Virus record (IMG/VR): IMGVR_UViG_3300027733_000028
Location: 62,001-126,000 of that record
DNA: 64,000 bases
From: a virus
Reading direction: 5' to 3' (one strand)
Part shown: piece after piece, positions 1 to 7,092 of the stretch
How the letters are laid out: each line of letters starts with the position of its first letter
Position numbering within the stretch: position 1 is the stretch's first letter
Translations under genes and position numbers: made by a program
Notes under the pieces: generated by a model
What the model was told of the DNA's origin: nothing
Databases searched by the model: none
The model's input: the letters and a program-made list of their open reading frames with translations, nothing else

Positions 1-1
1 T

Positions 2-322
2 GGACATAAACCAAATGAAGTTGCTCCTTTTAGTATTAGCTCTTGGTATTCATACGATCAAACGGCTTCTGCCGCATATAGTTATACTTTTGGTGATGGA
101 CCATTTCCATTTCCTGGTAGAGCTTGTGCATTTGGTCCAGGTATTGGAACTCAAACGCTTTTCTCAGCAGATTCAGAAATAACTTTTGGAACCATCCTAT
201 ATACGGATCAAGAATTAACCTCTGCTTTTGCTGGAATGAGCCAATGGTGGTACCGTACCAATTATTCAGTTTATCAAATTGATAATGGAGGATCCGTCCA
301 AGATATTTCAACCTGTGATTAA
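2..322 (+). CDS. C-terminal part of a virion adhesin/tail-fibre-like protein (5' end outside window)
   Basis: An open frame runs from the first bases to a TAA at 320-322 with no start codon, so the gene begins upstream of the window. The roughly 106 residues are rich in Ser, Thr, Gly and aromatics and end with a pattern (GTILYTDQELTSAF, then QWWYRTNYSVYQIDNGG) resembling the short C-terminal modules repeated at the ends of large adhesins and tail proteins in Bacteroidota and their phages. I infer a surface-exposed virion protein such as a tail fibre; receptor binding is a guess. A hairpin follows 26 nt after the stop. The antisense reading frame here is judged a shadow. Confidence 0.6.
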   Translation, partial: GHKPNEVAPFSISSWYSYDQTASAAYSYTFGDGPFPFPGRACAFGPGIGTQTLFSADSEITFGTILYTDQELTSAFAGMSQWWYRTNYSVYQIDNGGSVQDISTCD

Positions 323-347
323 TTCAATAAACTTAATTTTTTGTTTA

Positions 348-372
348 AAAGAGATCATCAGGTGATCTCTTT
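348..372 (+). terminator. Perfect hairpin after the adhesin-like gene
   Basis: AAAGAGATCA (348-357) pairs exactly with TGATCTCTTT (363-372) around a 5-nt loop, just after the stop codon. The T-run is short, but the position fits a transcription terminator. A weaker second hairpin (AGAGATC 396-402 with GATCTCT 419-425) lies downstream. Confidence 0.6.
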
Positions 373-474
373 ATTCCCATGTGGTATTATATAAAAGAGA
401 TCTTAAAGTATCTTAGATGATCTCTCGGATACTCCTCTATACAATAGAGAATCCTCTAGTTAATTAACACCAAA

Positions 475-541
475 ATGTTAATAAGTTTTGAAAAATAATT
501 GACTAAAAATTTTTTTATTCCACTTATTTGTATTATATTTG
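475..541 (+). promoter_or_regulatory. Composite host-type promoter, copy A (67-bp spacing)
   Basis: A GTTAATAAG box at 477-485, a T-tract with TTATTCC, and a Bacteroidota-like -7 element TATATTTG at 534-541. Distance from box start to the end of the -7 element is 67 bp, ten more than in most copies. The start region reads GTTATAAC, an 8-bp palindrome, as in copy G at 33737. It drives the small membrane gene at 565 and perhaps the clamp loader. Confidence 0.75.
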
Positions 542-564
542 TTATAACCAATTAATATAAACAT

Positions 565-759
565 ATGAAATTAACTATCGATCTTAAATTCTTCGCTTAC
601 TTCGTAATTGCATTTCTCGTTTCCTTTTCAATCGTCTCAGGATTTGCACAAAGGTACATTCATTTTGCTGCCGTGGAAAACGAAATGGCTTGCTTCACAC
701 TTTCTTCTACTATGGCCGTAATTTGTTTATTTGCCTCTTTCGAACGAGTAAAAAAGTAA
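565..759 (+). CDS. Small membrane protein, function unknown
   Basis: A 64-residue protein starting at an ATG 24 nt after the -7 element of promoter copy A. Two hydrophobic stretches are visible (about residues 9-27 and 43-57), so it is probably a two-pass inner-membrane protein with a short basic tail ending VKK. I recognise no family. Its place immediately behind a strong early-type promoter and before the clamp-loader gene suggests early expression. Small early membrane proteins of T4-like phages often affect superinfection or host envelope processes, but nothing in the sequence shows which. Confidence 0.6.
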   Translation: MKLTIDLKFFAYFVIAFLVSFSIVSGFAQRYIHFAAVENEMACFTLSSTMAVICLFASFERVKK

Positions 760-797
760 TTTGTCAATCATATAATTAAAACAATTCAAATCTTAAT

Positions 798-1748
798 ATG
801 AAGGTATCAAATATGTTATGGACCGAGAAATATCGTCCAAAGGTTCTAGAAGAACTTATTCTCCCTGAACGTGTCTTTGCCAAAGTTAAAAATGGCGTAT
901 ATCAAAATCTACTTTTTTATGGTGGTCCAGGCAGTGGAAAAACTTCTACGGCAAAAGTACTTGCCAAAGAACATCCAACAATGTATATCAATTGCTCATC
1001 AGAAACTGGTGTCGATGTGGTTCGCACAAAAATCACAGAATTCTGCTCGACTCTTTCTGTAATCGATGGTGAACGTAAAATGAAAGTGGTTATTCTCGAC
1101 GAGTTCGATGGTGTATCTGATCAATATATGAAAGCTCTTCGTGGAACAATCGAACAATTTCATAAAACTGCTCGTTTTATTGCAACTTGTAATTACTTCA
1201 ATAAGATTCCCGATAATATTCAATCTCGATTCGAATGTATTAACTTCGACTTTTCCGACGAAGAATCTAAAGAAATCGAAAAGAAATATCTTCGTCGAGT
1301 ATTTGATATTCTTAAGACTGAAGGTATGGAAATCGAAAAAGATGCTTTACTTGAATTAGTTCGTCGTAAATTCCCAGATCTTCGTGCTACCATCTCGATT
1401 CTTCAAGGTTATAATGCCGAAGGAAGAAATAAAATTACATCCGAAGATGTGAAGAAATTTCATGGTGTATTCCGTGATCTTTACGAACACATATTCTCAA
1501 CTAATGACGAAATCAAGAATTATCAATTTCTCGTTTCCAATTACTCAAATCGAGTTGAAGATGTTATTCAAGCATTAGGAACTGAATTTATCGAATATAT
1601 TCAACTCGAAAAACCTCATCTAATGCGTAAAGTTGGTGAAATCTGTTTCGAAACAAATCGACACTCTTACGAACAACGTTTTGTAATTGATCCGGTAATT
1701 ACCATGCTTTCTTTGGTTTATAAAATACAGGCAATCGTACGATCTTAA
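798..1748 (+). CDS. 44: Sliding-clamp loader ATPase, T4 gp44-like
   Basis: A 316-residue AAA+ clamp-loader subunit that would load the phage sliding clamp on primer-template DNA for the replicative polymerase. Visible motifs: the family N-terminal WTEKYRP (residues 8-14), Walker A GGPGSGKTS (42-50), Walker B VVILDEFD (97-104), sensor-1 Asn in ATCNY (about 132) and the SRF arginine finger (143-145). Length matches T4 gp44 (about 319). An internal ATG at codon 6 is an alternative start. The small subunit gp62 is not obvious next to it; the gene at 11457 is a weak candidate. A TCATATAATTA element lies about 30 nt upstream. Confidence 0.93.
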   Translation: MKVSNMLWTEKYRPKVLEELILPERVFAKVKNGVYQNLLFYGGPGSGKTSTAKVLAKEHPTMYINCSSETGVDVVRTKITEFCSTLSVIDGERKMKVVILDEFDGVSDQYMKALRGTIEQFHKTARFIATCNYFNKIPDNIQSRFECINFDFSDEESKEIEKKYLRRVFDILKTEGMEIEKDALLELVRRKFPDLRATISILQGYNAEGRNKITSEDVKKFHGVFRDLYEHIFSTNDEIKNYQFLVSNYSNRVEDVIQALGTEFIEYIQLEKPHLMRKVGEICFETNRHSYEQRFVIDPVITMLSLVYKIQAIVRS

Positions 1749-1754
1749 ATCACT

Positions 1755-1766
1755 AGATATATAAAG
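1755..1766 (+). promoter_or_regulatory. Candidate late promoter AGATATATAAAG
   Basis: AGATATATAA begins 29 nt before the ATG of the tagged gene at 1784. The same motif at similar distance precedes the sheath gene (18147) and the gene at 38022. It resembles the T4 late-promoter element TATAAATA in composition and placement; assignment to a phage sigma factor is inference. Confidence 0.4.
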
Positions 1767-1783
1767 TAATAAAACATCAGAAT

Positions 1784-2182
1784 ATGAAACATATACAAAA
1801 TTTTGAGGAATTCGTTAACGAATCGATCATAAACGAAGGTAAATTCACTGACGTTTGGCCAACAATGCCTTACGGAGATTGGAAATCTGAATATGACATT
1901 CCAAATAGCATTCAAAAAGAGCTATACCTGGAACTTCAATCTAAATTAGGTTCTAAGTCAGTAAAGGTAAAAGAAGACATTGAAGACCGAGCAAAATCTC
2001 CAGTATTTAATGAATTTATTACGATGCCAGAATGGAATATGTTTTATAATTGGACTAATCGTTCTGAATCTACTACCGTTGCTGCTTTTGAATTAAAAAA
2101 TGGAGAAATTGCAGTTGCCGTATATCAAACGTATTCAAGGAGCGATCCAAAAACCACACAAATGTGGACTATTACTAAATAA
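1784..2182 (+). CDS. Capsid-targeted internal protein candidate (isolated copy of the tagged family)
   Basis: A 132-residue protein beginning MKHIQNFEEFVNES, the same N-terminal tag carried by ten genes at 22424-26841. The tag resembles the T4 internal-protein capsid-targeting sequence (MKTYQEFIAEA), and VNE or the later INE fits the hydrophobic-x-Glu cleavage rule of T4 gp21-type prohead proteases. The rest (about residues 20-132) is soluble, with an unrecognised fold ending in strands with alternating hydrophobics. It stands far from the main array, preceded by an AGATATATAA late-type motif and followed by a strong terminator, so it is probably its own late transcription unit. Confidence 0.7.
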   Translation: MKHIQNFEEFVNESIINEGKFTDVWPTMPYGDWKSEYDIPNSIQKELYLELQSKLGSKSVKVKEDIEDRAKSPVFNEFITMPEWNMFYNWTNRSESTTVAAFELKNGEIAVAVYQTYSRSDPKTTQMWTITK

Positions 2183-2248
2183 TCTCTCAACCGGCGAGTC
2201 ACTTCTAAAGTAGACTCCACTTTTAGGACCGGTATAGTTACGACTATA

Positions 2249-2283
2249 AAAACCAGGAATTCGCTACTCCTGGTTTTGTTTTT
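2249..2283 (+). terminator. Rho-independent terminator
   Basis: AAAACCAGGA (2249-2258) pairs with TCCTGGTTTT (2268-2277), followed by GTTTTT. Upstream at about 2189-2234 a further structured stretch has outer CCGG/CCGG and inner GAGTC/GACTC pairings. Confidence 0.85.
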
Positions 2284-2289
2284 GATAAA

Positions 2290-2346
2290 TTGTTAATAAC
2301 TTTCCTCATAAAGATTTTTTTATTCCCAAAAGATTTATTATATTTG
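2290..2346 (+). promoter_or_regulatory. Composite host-type promoter, copy B
   Basis: TTGTTAATAACTTT box, GATTTTTTTATTCC tract, and TATATTTG ending at 2346: the standard 57-bp geometry. The start region has the 10-bp palindrome TAATATATTA. It lies directly behind the terminator and 31 nt before the gene at 2378. Confidence 0.8.
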
Positions 2347-2377
2347 TAATATATTAATCAATTAAAAAATCAAATCA

Positions 2378-2863
2378 ATGGCAACATTCTTTATCAATCG
2401 CTTCCCTATTTGTACAATGGTTTACAAGGAAGCTGCAGAAATGCAAAATCACGAACCACAATTTGCAAAATCACTTGCAGTCGCTAGAGCAGTATTCTTT
2501 GCTGCCGCCAAGAAAGGATTCACAAACAAAAATGGAAAACATTACAACGGTCTAAATTCTCCAGATTTAGATATGCCTGAAATTTACTCAATGAACTTCT
2601 CCGGTATCGACGCATTTTGTATGGAAACTCCTAATGGTACTCGATCATGTTTACTTGATGGTAAAGTATTTGAACCTGAAGCTTATGATAAAACCGAAGA
2701 AAAAATCATTTCTTTAGTAGGTGTCGATGGGTTACAAAAAATGCAAACTGAAATACGAACTAGATTAGAAAAACTTGGTGATAAAATCAATTCCACTAAG
2801 GTATTCGATGTATATGCATCTATTCGCGATAAAGTACGTTCAATCGAATTTATAAATTCATAA
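2378..2863 (+). CDS. Hypothetical protein, early-type gene
   Basis: A 161-residue soluble protein without a family I recognise. The first half is mixed with an Ala-rich helix (about 30-50, SLAVARAVFFAAAKKG), the second half is charged and helical with coiled-coil character (about 108-160). It is the first gene of a transcription unit started by promoter copy B, and the ligase-like gene follows after only 3 nt, so the two are probably translated from one message. That linkage hints at a role in DNA or RNA metabolism, but no catalytic motif is visible. Confidence 0.65.
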   Translation: MATFFINRFPICTMVYKEAAEMQNHEPQFAKSLAVARAVFFAAAKKGFTNKNGKHYNGLNSPDLDMPEIYSMNFSGIDAFCMETPNGTRSCLLDGKVFEPEAYDKTEEKIISLVGVDGLQKMQTEIRTRLEKLGDKINSTKVFDVYASIRDKVRSIEFINS

Positions 2864-2866
2864 TCT

Positions 2867-3379
2867 ATGCTAGCATATCCTCCTAAACCTACAGCAATTC
2901 TTCCACATGAATCCAAGATAGAGAATTACATAATTCAACCTAAATGGCGTGGATGGCGAATTGCAATACATAAAAATAAATCATGGACAAGGACTGGTAA
3001 TTCAATTCCAGTCCAAACTGATTATCCTGAAAAACCTTATGAATATCAACTAGATGGAGAAATCATTTCAACGGACAAAGAAGTAGAACATCGAGTTCGT
3101 GGTGCAATAAAAAGTGGTCGATATCAAATTCGTATATTTGACATATATCTACCAGAAAGACCTGATGCTACTATTGAGGAAAGACTTCAAGTTCTTAAAT
3201 CGGATTTTGGAATTGAAGTAGAAACTCATAGTGCAAAAACCGGAAAGGATATTGAATCGCTCTTTAAGATGTTTACTGCTCGTGGAAATGAAGGTTTGGT
3301 AATGAAACTTAAGGGATCTAAATATCGAGCATCGCAAAGTGGAAATGAAATTGATAACAATTGGTCAAAAATCCGTTAA
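2867..3379 (+). CDS. Minimal ATP-dependent nucleic-acid ligase (adenylation domain only)
   Basis: A 170-residue protein carrying the nucleotidyltransferase motifs of ATP-dependent DNA/RNA ligases in order: motif I with candidate AMP-accepting Lys26 in QPKWRGW, motif III QLDGE (61-65), motif IIIa RIFDIY (89-94), motif IV EGLVMK (142-147) and a C-terminal WSKIR in the motif V position (166-170). No OB-fold or other C-terminal domain follows, so it is far shorter than T4 gp30 or Rnl1. Motif I reads KWRG rather than the usual KxDG/KxNG. Whether it joins DNA or RNA cannot be told; its place next to the ncRNA locus, Ro60, SmpB and the CCA enzyme favours RNA repair. Confidence 0.75.
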   Translation: MLAYPPKPTAILPHESKIENYIIQPKWRGWRIAIHKNKSWTRTGNSIPVQTDYPEKPYEYQLDGEIISTDKEVEHRVRGAIKSGRYQIRIFDIYLPERPDATIEERLQVLKSDFGIEVETHSAKTGKDIESLFKMFTARGNEGLVMKLKGSKYRASQSGNEIDNNWSKIR

Positions 3380-3393
3380 AAATCAAAGTACCG

Positions 3394-3407
3394 AGATATA
3401 TAATTAA
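3394..3407 (+). promoter_or_regulatory. Candidate late promoter AGATATATAATTAA before the noncoding locus
   Basis: Same element as at 1755, 18119 and 37997, here placed 15 nt after the ligase stop codon with no gene start within 400 nt. The nearest thing downstream is the structured untranslated stretch ending in a terminator at 3782. Confidence 0.35.
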
Positions 3408-3782
3408 CAAACTTTTAAAATGTTTGTATTCTGTGAAACTGGATAACTTTCCATCATATAATATAAACAAACGTTCTTTAAATTAACACAAACTTTAACA
3501 AGTGGTAAGCGGTCGAGTTACTTCGTTATCAGAAAAACACTCACCCATCATTCCCTTGATAAGATATTTTGATAGTAGTTATGCGTAGAGTTACATCGTA
3601 ATCCAACTTCGCAAGAAGTTATTATACAATTAATTCTATAAATGAAAACCAAAGATTGCGGTTCTTAATTGATCCACTATCACACGAATTTAAGCTTAGG
3701 CTTTTATTCAAAACCATCTCTACCCGGGATTCTCTATCAAACATTTTTACAAGGGATTTGCTTTCGAGCGAATCCCTTTTTT
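3408..3782 (+). ncRNA. Structured untranslated locus upstream of the Ro60 gene; candidate Y-type RNA
   Basis: The 433 nt between the ligase and the Ro60 gene hold no reading frame worth calling, yet end in a textbook terminator (3751-3782). Visible structure: ACAAAC 3407-3412 with GTTTGT 3422-3427; TTATCA 3526-3531 with TGATAA 3557-3562; a perfect 6-bp hairpin with a GCAA tetraloop (AACTTC 3605-3610, GAAGTT 3615-3620); and two near-identical 16-mers (GAGTTACTTCGTTATC at 3515, GAGTTACATCGTAATC at 3588). Bacterial Ro60 genes commonly neighbour genes for Y RNAs, which Ro60 binds. I could not identify a tRNA-like module, so the Y-RNA label is inference; a long regulatory leader of the Ro60 gene is the alternative. 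Confidence 0.45.
3751..3782 (+). terminator. Strong rho-independent terminator with TTCG loop
   Basis: AAGGGATTTGCT (3751-3762) pairs along 12 positions (one T-G wobble) with AGCGAATCCCTT (3767-3778) around TTCG, then six T in total. It lies 31 nt before the Ro60 start codon, so it closes a separate upstream transcript or acts as an attenuator. Confidence 0.9.
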
Positions 3783-3812
3783 ATTGAATTGAAATTAATA
3801 TAAAATCGATAT

Positions 3813-5402
3813 ATGGCACGTTACAATCAAAAACCGACAAATACAGTAGAAACTGTAACTAACCACCAAGGTGGAGTATCTGTAAAATTAGATCCTAAAA
3901 TAGAGCTGGTAAGCATTCTAGCTAATGGATTCGATAATACCTATTACGAGAAATTGAGTGATCGAGAAATTCGATTTGCAGACTTAATTCAAGAAATCGC
4001 AAAGACCGATTTGGAATTCGTTGCAAAAGCTCTTGTATATACTCGTTCAGTAATGGGTCAACGATCAGTAACACATTTTGGATCCGTTGCTTTAGCATCC
4101 GAACTTTCAGGAAGTGAAATCGCAAAAAGATTTTTCTCTAAACGAGATCGTAAAGAAAATCAAGGTGGTATTGTATATCGCATTGATGATATGCTCGAAA
4201 TTATGGCTTGCTATCAAGCTCTTAATCCCGGTAAACCAATGCCTAACTCAATGAAAAAAGGTTTTCGAGATACTCTTGAATCATCCGATGCTTATGAGCT
4301 AGCTAAATATCAAGGTAAAGGAAGAACGGTTTCATTGGTTGACTTAATAAACCTAGTTCATCCAAAACCGAATATCAAAATGCAACCCATCTTTAAATCA
4401 TTGATGGAAGGAACTCTTAAACAATTCAATACCGTTGAAGATAAGAATACCTCATCTGGTCAAGAAGTTGCAAAGAAAGTGAAAGAAGGAACCATCACTA
4501 AAGATGAAGCGGTGATCGAGCTAAAGGTTGCAAAGGAATCGAATTATCGTGAGCTAATCACAACGAAGAAAATTGGTTATCTTGCTCTTTTAAGAAATGT
4601 TCGCAATATTCTCTCGAATTCAACCGAAGCAGATTTAATCGATTCAGTTTGTGAAATGTTAACTAACAAAGGTGCAATTCACAAATCTCTAGTATTTCCA
4701 TATCAAATCGATTTAGCAATGGAAATGATTATGGAAACCGGATCTTCTACTAGTCGCAATCGAGTTATTAAAGCTCTTAATGATGCATATGAGCTATCAA
4801 TTCCTAATATGGCTGAATTGGGAATGAGTGGTAGAACTGCAGTTGTACTTGATACATCTGGTTCTATGAATTCTCAAATTCGTTTAGCAAATAAAGCACA
4901 CGGTTCTCAATCAGCACTTGATAAAGGCGGTTTAATCGCTGCAACTTTTGCTAAAGGTTTAAATGCCGATGTTTATGAATTCTCTAATACTTGTAAACGA
5001 GTAAATGTGAATCCATTAGATACCTCCAATACCATCAAAGAAAAGATTATTCGTCAAGGATCTCATGGTGGAACTGAATTTAATTCAATCTTCTCAACCC
5101 TAGAAAAAAATGGTGCATATGATCGAGTATTCATTATTTCCGATATGCAAGGAAGAGATGATATTATTAATGGTAATCAATGGTCATCCAAAGGAAAAAG
5201 TACATACTCAAATTACATATCTAAATTTGGTTCACCACATGTTTATACAATTGATCTTTGTAGTTATGGAACTACCATGTTCAAACCAAATAACAAAGTT
5301 TATCAGCTATTTGGATATTCATCAGAAATGTATGAGTTAGCTAAACGAATGGAAATTGATCCTAAAGCTCTTATCAAAGCGATTGAAGCTATTGTAATCT
5401 AA
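3813..5402 (+). CDS. Ro60 / TROVE-domain RNA-binding protein (Rsr-like)
   Basis: A 529-residue ring-type TROVE protein. The N-terminal two thirds is helical with the family signature SLVDLINLVHPKP (174-186). The C-terminal von Willebrand A domain has an intact MIDAS motif DTSGS (347-351). Bacterial Ro60 orthologues bind misfolded structured RNAs and Y RNAs and can guide exonucleases such as PNPase to them; that is family knowledge. Full length and intact motifs suggest a functional protein. The gene follows a terminator-ended untranslated locus that may encode its RNA partner, ends at its own terminator, and is followed by SmpB. Phage-borne Ro60 genes are uncommon but known in mycobacteriophages and a few others. 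Confidence 0.9.
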   Translation: MARYNQKPTNTVETVTNHQGGVSVKLDPKIELVSILANGFDNTYYEKLSDREIRFADLIQEIAKTDLEFVAKALVYTRSVMGQRSVTHFGSVALASELSGSEIAKRFFSKRDRKENQGGIVYRIDDMLEIMACYQALNPGKPMPNSMKKGFRDTLESSDAYELAKYQGKGRTVSLVDLINLVHPKPNIKMQPIFKSLMEGTLKQFNTVEDKNTSSGQEVAKKVKEGTITKDEAVIELKVAKESNYRELITTKKIGYLALLRNVRNILSNSTEADLIDSVCEMLTNKGAIHKSLVFPYQIDLAMEMIMETGSSTSRNRVIKALNDAYELSIPNMAELGMSGRTAVVLDTSGSMNSQIRLANKAHGSQSALDKGGLIAATFAKGLNADVYEFSNTCKRVNVNPLDTSNTIKEKIIRQGSHGGTEFNSIFSTLEKNGAYDRVFIISDMQGRDDIINGNQWSSKGKSTYSNYISKFGSPHVYTIDLCSYGTTMFKPNNKVYQLFGYSSEMYELAKRMEIDPKALIKAIEAIVI

Positions 5403-5416
5403 TTTAATAACCTCAC

Positions 5417-5450
5417 AAAAGCTCGGATTCGCAAGTTTCCGAGCTTTTTT
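5417..5450 (+). terminator. Rho-independent terminator after Ro60
   Basis: AAAAGCTCGGA (5417-5427) pairs with TCCGAGCTTTT (5438-5448), continuing in T. It lies only 12 nt before the SmpB ATG, so SmpB needs read-through or its own promoter. Confidence 0.85.
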
Positions 5451-5462
5451 AATTTGTACTCC

Positions 5463-5894
5463 ATGAAAAAAGAAATATACATACAAAATCGCAAAGCAAA
5501 ATTTGATTATCATTTTATAGAACAATATGAAGCCGGTATTGTATTATTTGGTACCGAAGTAAAGAGTATCAAAGCGGCTAAAGTGTCTTTAGTAGATTCA
5601 TATTGTTTCTTTGATAAAGGTGAGTTATTTGTCAAATCAATGAATATAACTCCGGTTGACAAATCTTTCGTTCATGAACCAATGAGAATACGAAAACTTC
5701 TTCTACACAAAAAGGAACTTCGTAAATTAGAAAAGGGACTTAATGATGGAATTACTATTATAGTAACTGCACTCAAATCCGTGAATGGAAAAATCAAATG
5801 TGGTATTGCATTAGCCAAAGGTAAGAAAGAATACGACAAACGAGAAACTATTAAGCAGAGAGAATCTGATCGATATGTTCGAGAAGAATGTTAA
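5463..5894 (+). CDS. smpB: SmpB-like tmRNA-binding protein
   Basis: A 143-residue SmpB homologue (ATG at 5463 preferred over an in-frame TTG at 5454). Family blocks are clear: NRKAKFDYHFIEQYEAGI, GTEVKSIKAAKVSL, PMRIRKLLLHKKEL, and GKKEYDKRETIKQRESDR near the end. SmpB carries tmRNA into stalled ribosomes for trans-translation. The C-terminal tail after DKRE is several residues shorter than in typical bacterial SmpB and ends REEC, and that tail is what reads the empty mRNA channel in the cellular protein. It could thus support rescue, or bind tmRNA without completing rescue. No tmRNA gene was found in the window. It lies between Ro60 and a regulator, within a group of RNA-handling genes. Confidence 0.9.
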   Translation: MKKEIYIQNRKAKFDYHFIEQYEAGIVLFGTEVKSIKAAKVSLVDSYCFFDKGELFVKSMNITPVDKSFVHEPMRIRKLLLHKKELRKLEKGLNDGITIIVTALKSVNGKIKCGIALAKGKKEYDKRETIKQRESDRYVREEC

Positions 5895-5899
5895 TAAAG

Positions 5900-5966
5900 A
5901 TGTTAATAAGTTTTGAATCTTTTCCTCAAATAAATTTTTTTATTCCACAAAAAAGTATTATATTTA
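5900..5966 (+). promoter_or_regulatory. Composite host-type promoter, copy C (67-bp spacing)
   Basis: ATGTTAATAAG box at 5900 (a second partial copy, TGTTAATAA, overlaps the SmpB stop codon just upstream), T-tract with TTATTCCAC, and TATATTTA ending at 5966. Spacing is 67 bp as in copy A. The start region TATACTATAATTAAT is shared with copies J and K. It drives the regulator at 5993. Confidence 0.75.
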
Positions 5967-5992
5967 TACTATAATTAATAATACAAATAACC

Positions 5993-6304
5993 ATGGAAAA
6001 ACATAATCTTCTATTAACCGATTTAGAAACACGAGTTCTTGAAAATCTAATCGACAATCTTTATGCAGAACCCGGGTTTTCCGATGTAGACGCAAAAGAT
6101 ATTTCTCGTTCAACTGGAATTCCAACGAAATCCATTCGAGGTGTACTTTCATCACTCGTTAAAAAAGGAATCGTTCATCTAGAAGAAACCGATACATACG
6201 GTGCTTCTGAACAATTCGTTCTCATTTATTTAATGGATTCACATTACTATCTCCATCCACAATGGAAGGAAGAATACGATTCACAAAGATATGGTCAAAT
6301 ATAA
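5993..6304 (+). CDS. Winged-helix DNA-binding regulator
   Basis: A 103-residue protein whose first two thirds looks like a winged helix-turn-helix: helix (about 8-24), the HTH pair around residues 31-58 (DAKDISRSTGIPTKSIRGVL), then a KKGIVHLEE wing. Such domains bind DNA as dimers. It is first in its unit behind promoter copy C, fitting an early regulator, and its targets could include the palindromic start sites of the composite promoters (speculation). The HTH is of a kind common in phages; no effector-binding domain is present. Confidence 0.7.
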   Translation: MEKHNLLLTDLETRVLENLIDNLYAEPGFSDVDAKDISRSTGIPTKSIRGVLSSLVKKGIVHLEETDTYGASEQFVLIYLMDSHYYLHPQWKEEYDSQRYGQI

Positions 6305-6316
6305 AAACAAAACATT

Positions 6317-7051
6317 ATGCCAAAATTATTTAAAGTAGGAGGTTGTGTAAGAGATTCCTTTCTAGGAATTGATTCAAAAGATATCGACTTTACATTTGTT
6401 CTCGATAACCTTGAACAAACCGTCGAACATGGTTTTGCCGATATGGCAAAATGGATGAAAGATAAAGGATTTGTAATATTTCTATCAACTCCAGAAATGT
6501 TTACTATTCGAGCTAAATTTCCGAAAGGAGATACAAACGAAGGTTTAGTCGCTGACTTCGTAATGGCTAGAAAAGAAATTGGTTATGTTGAAGGAACTAG
6601 ACGTCCAATACTTGCATTAGGTACTTTGGAGGATGATCTTTTACGAAGAGATTTTACTCTTAATGCAATGGCTGTTGCAGAAGACGGAACGCTAATCGAT
6701 CTATTCAACGGTAAAGAAGATCTTGAAAATGGTTTACTTAGAACTCCTCTTCCGGCTTCACAAACGATGATGGATGATCCATTAAGGTTCCTAAGAGCTT
6801 TAAGATTTTCCATCACTAAAGATTTTCAAATACATCCTTCTATATTTGTTGCTATGATGCAACCGGATATATTAGAAAAACTTAAACATGTAGTTTCTGC
6901 TGAAAGAATAAGAGATGAAGTTTACAAAATGATGAAAGCCGATACCATAAAAACTCTCGAGCTATTTGCAGTTGTAGAAGCCACTATACCTGGATTTATT
7001 GAATTAGTATTTAGTCGAGGTCTATGGTTAAAACCAACATTCGAATTATAA
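6317..7051 (+). CDS. tRNA nucleotidyltransferase / CCA-adding enzyme-like (short form)
   Basis: A 244-residue class II polymerase-beta-type nucleotidyltransferase that would add or repair the 3' CCA of tRNAs. Motifs: VGGCVRD (7-13) with the catalytic carboxylates D22 and D24 in SKDIDFT, RRDFTLNAMA (110-119), and the base-selecting DDPLRFLRALRF (153-164). Cellular enzymes are usually around 400 residues; here the protein stops shortly after the neck region and lacks most of the body and tail that grip the tRNA. It may act on a narrower substrate or repair only the last bases. It follows the regulator by 12 nt and belongs to the RNA island with Ro60, SmpB and the ligase. Confidence 0.88.
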   Translation: MPKLFKVGGCVRDSFLGIDSKDIDFTFVLDNLEQTVEHGFADMAKWMKDKGFVIFLSTPEMFTIRAKFPKGDTNEGLVADFVMARKEIGYVEGTRRPILALGTLEDDLLRRDFTLNAMAVAEDGTLIDLFNGKEDLENGLLRTPLPASQTMMDDPLRFLRALRFSITKDFQIHPSIFVAMMQPDILEKLKHVVSAERIRDEVYKMMKADTIKTLELFAVVEATIPGFIELVFSRGLWLKPTFEL

Positions 7052-7092
7052 TGGCAATTCCATCATAAAATAATAAAATTAAAACAAAACAA

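Noticed and set aside
36-311. 91-residue antisense frame at the window start
   Set aside because: The forward frame from base 2 to the stop at 322 encodes a recognisable adhesin-like C-terminus, and every other gene is on the + strand.
5400-6000. A tmRNA gene near smpB
   Set aside because: Gaps around the gene are filled by a terminator and a promoter; nothing resembling a tRNA-like domain or tag reading frame was seen.
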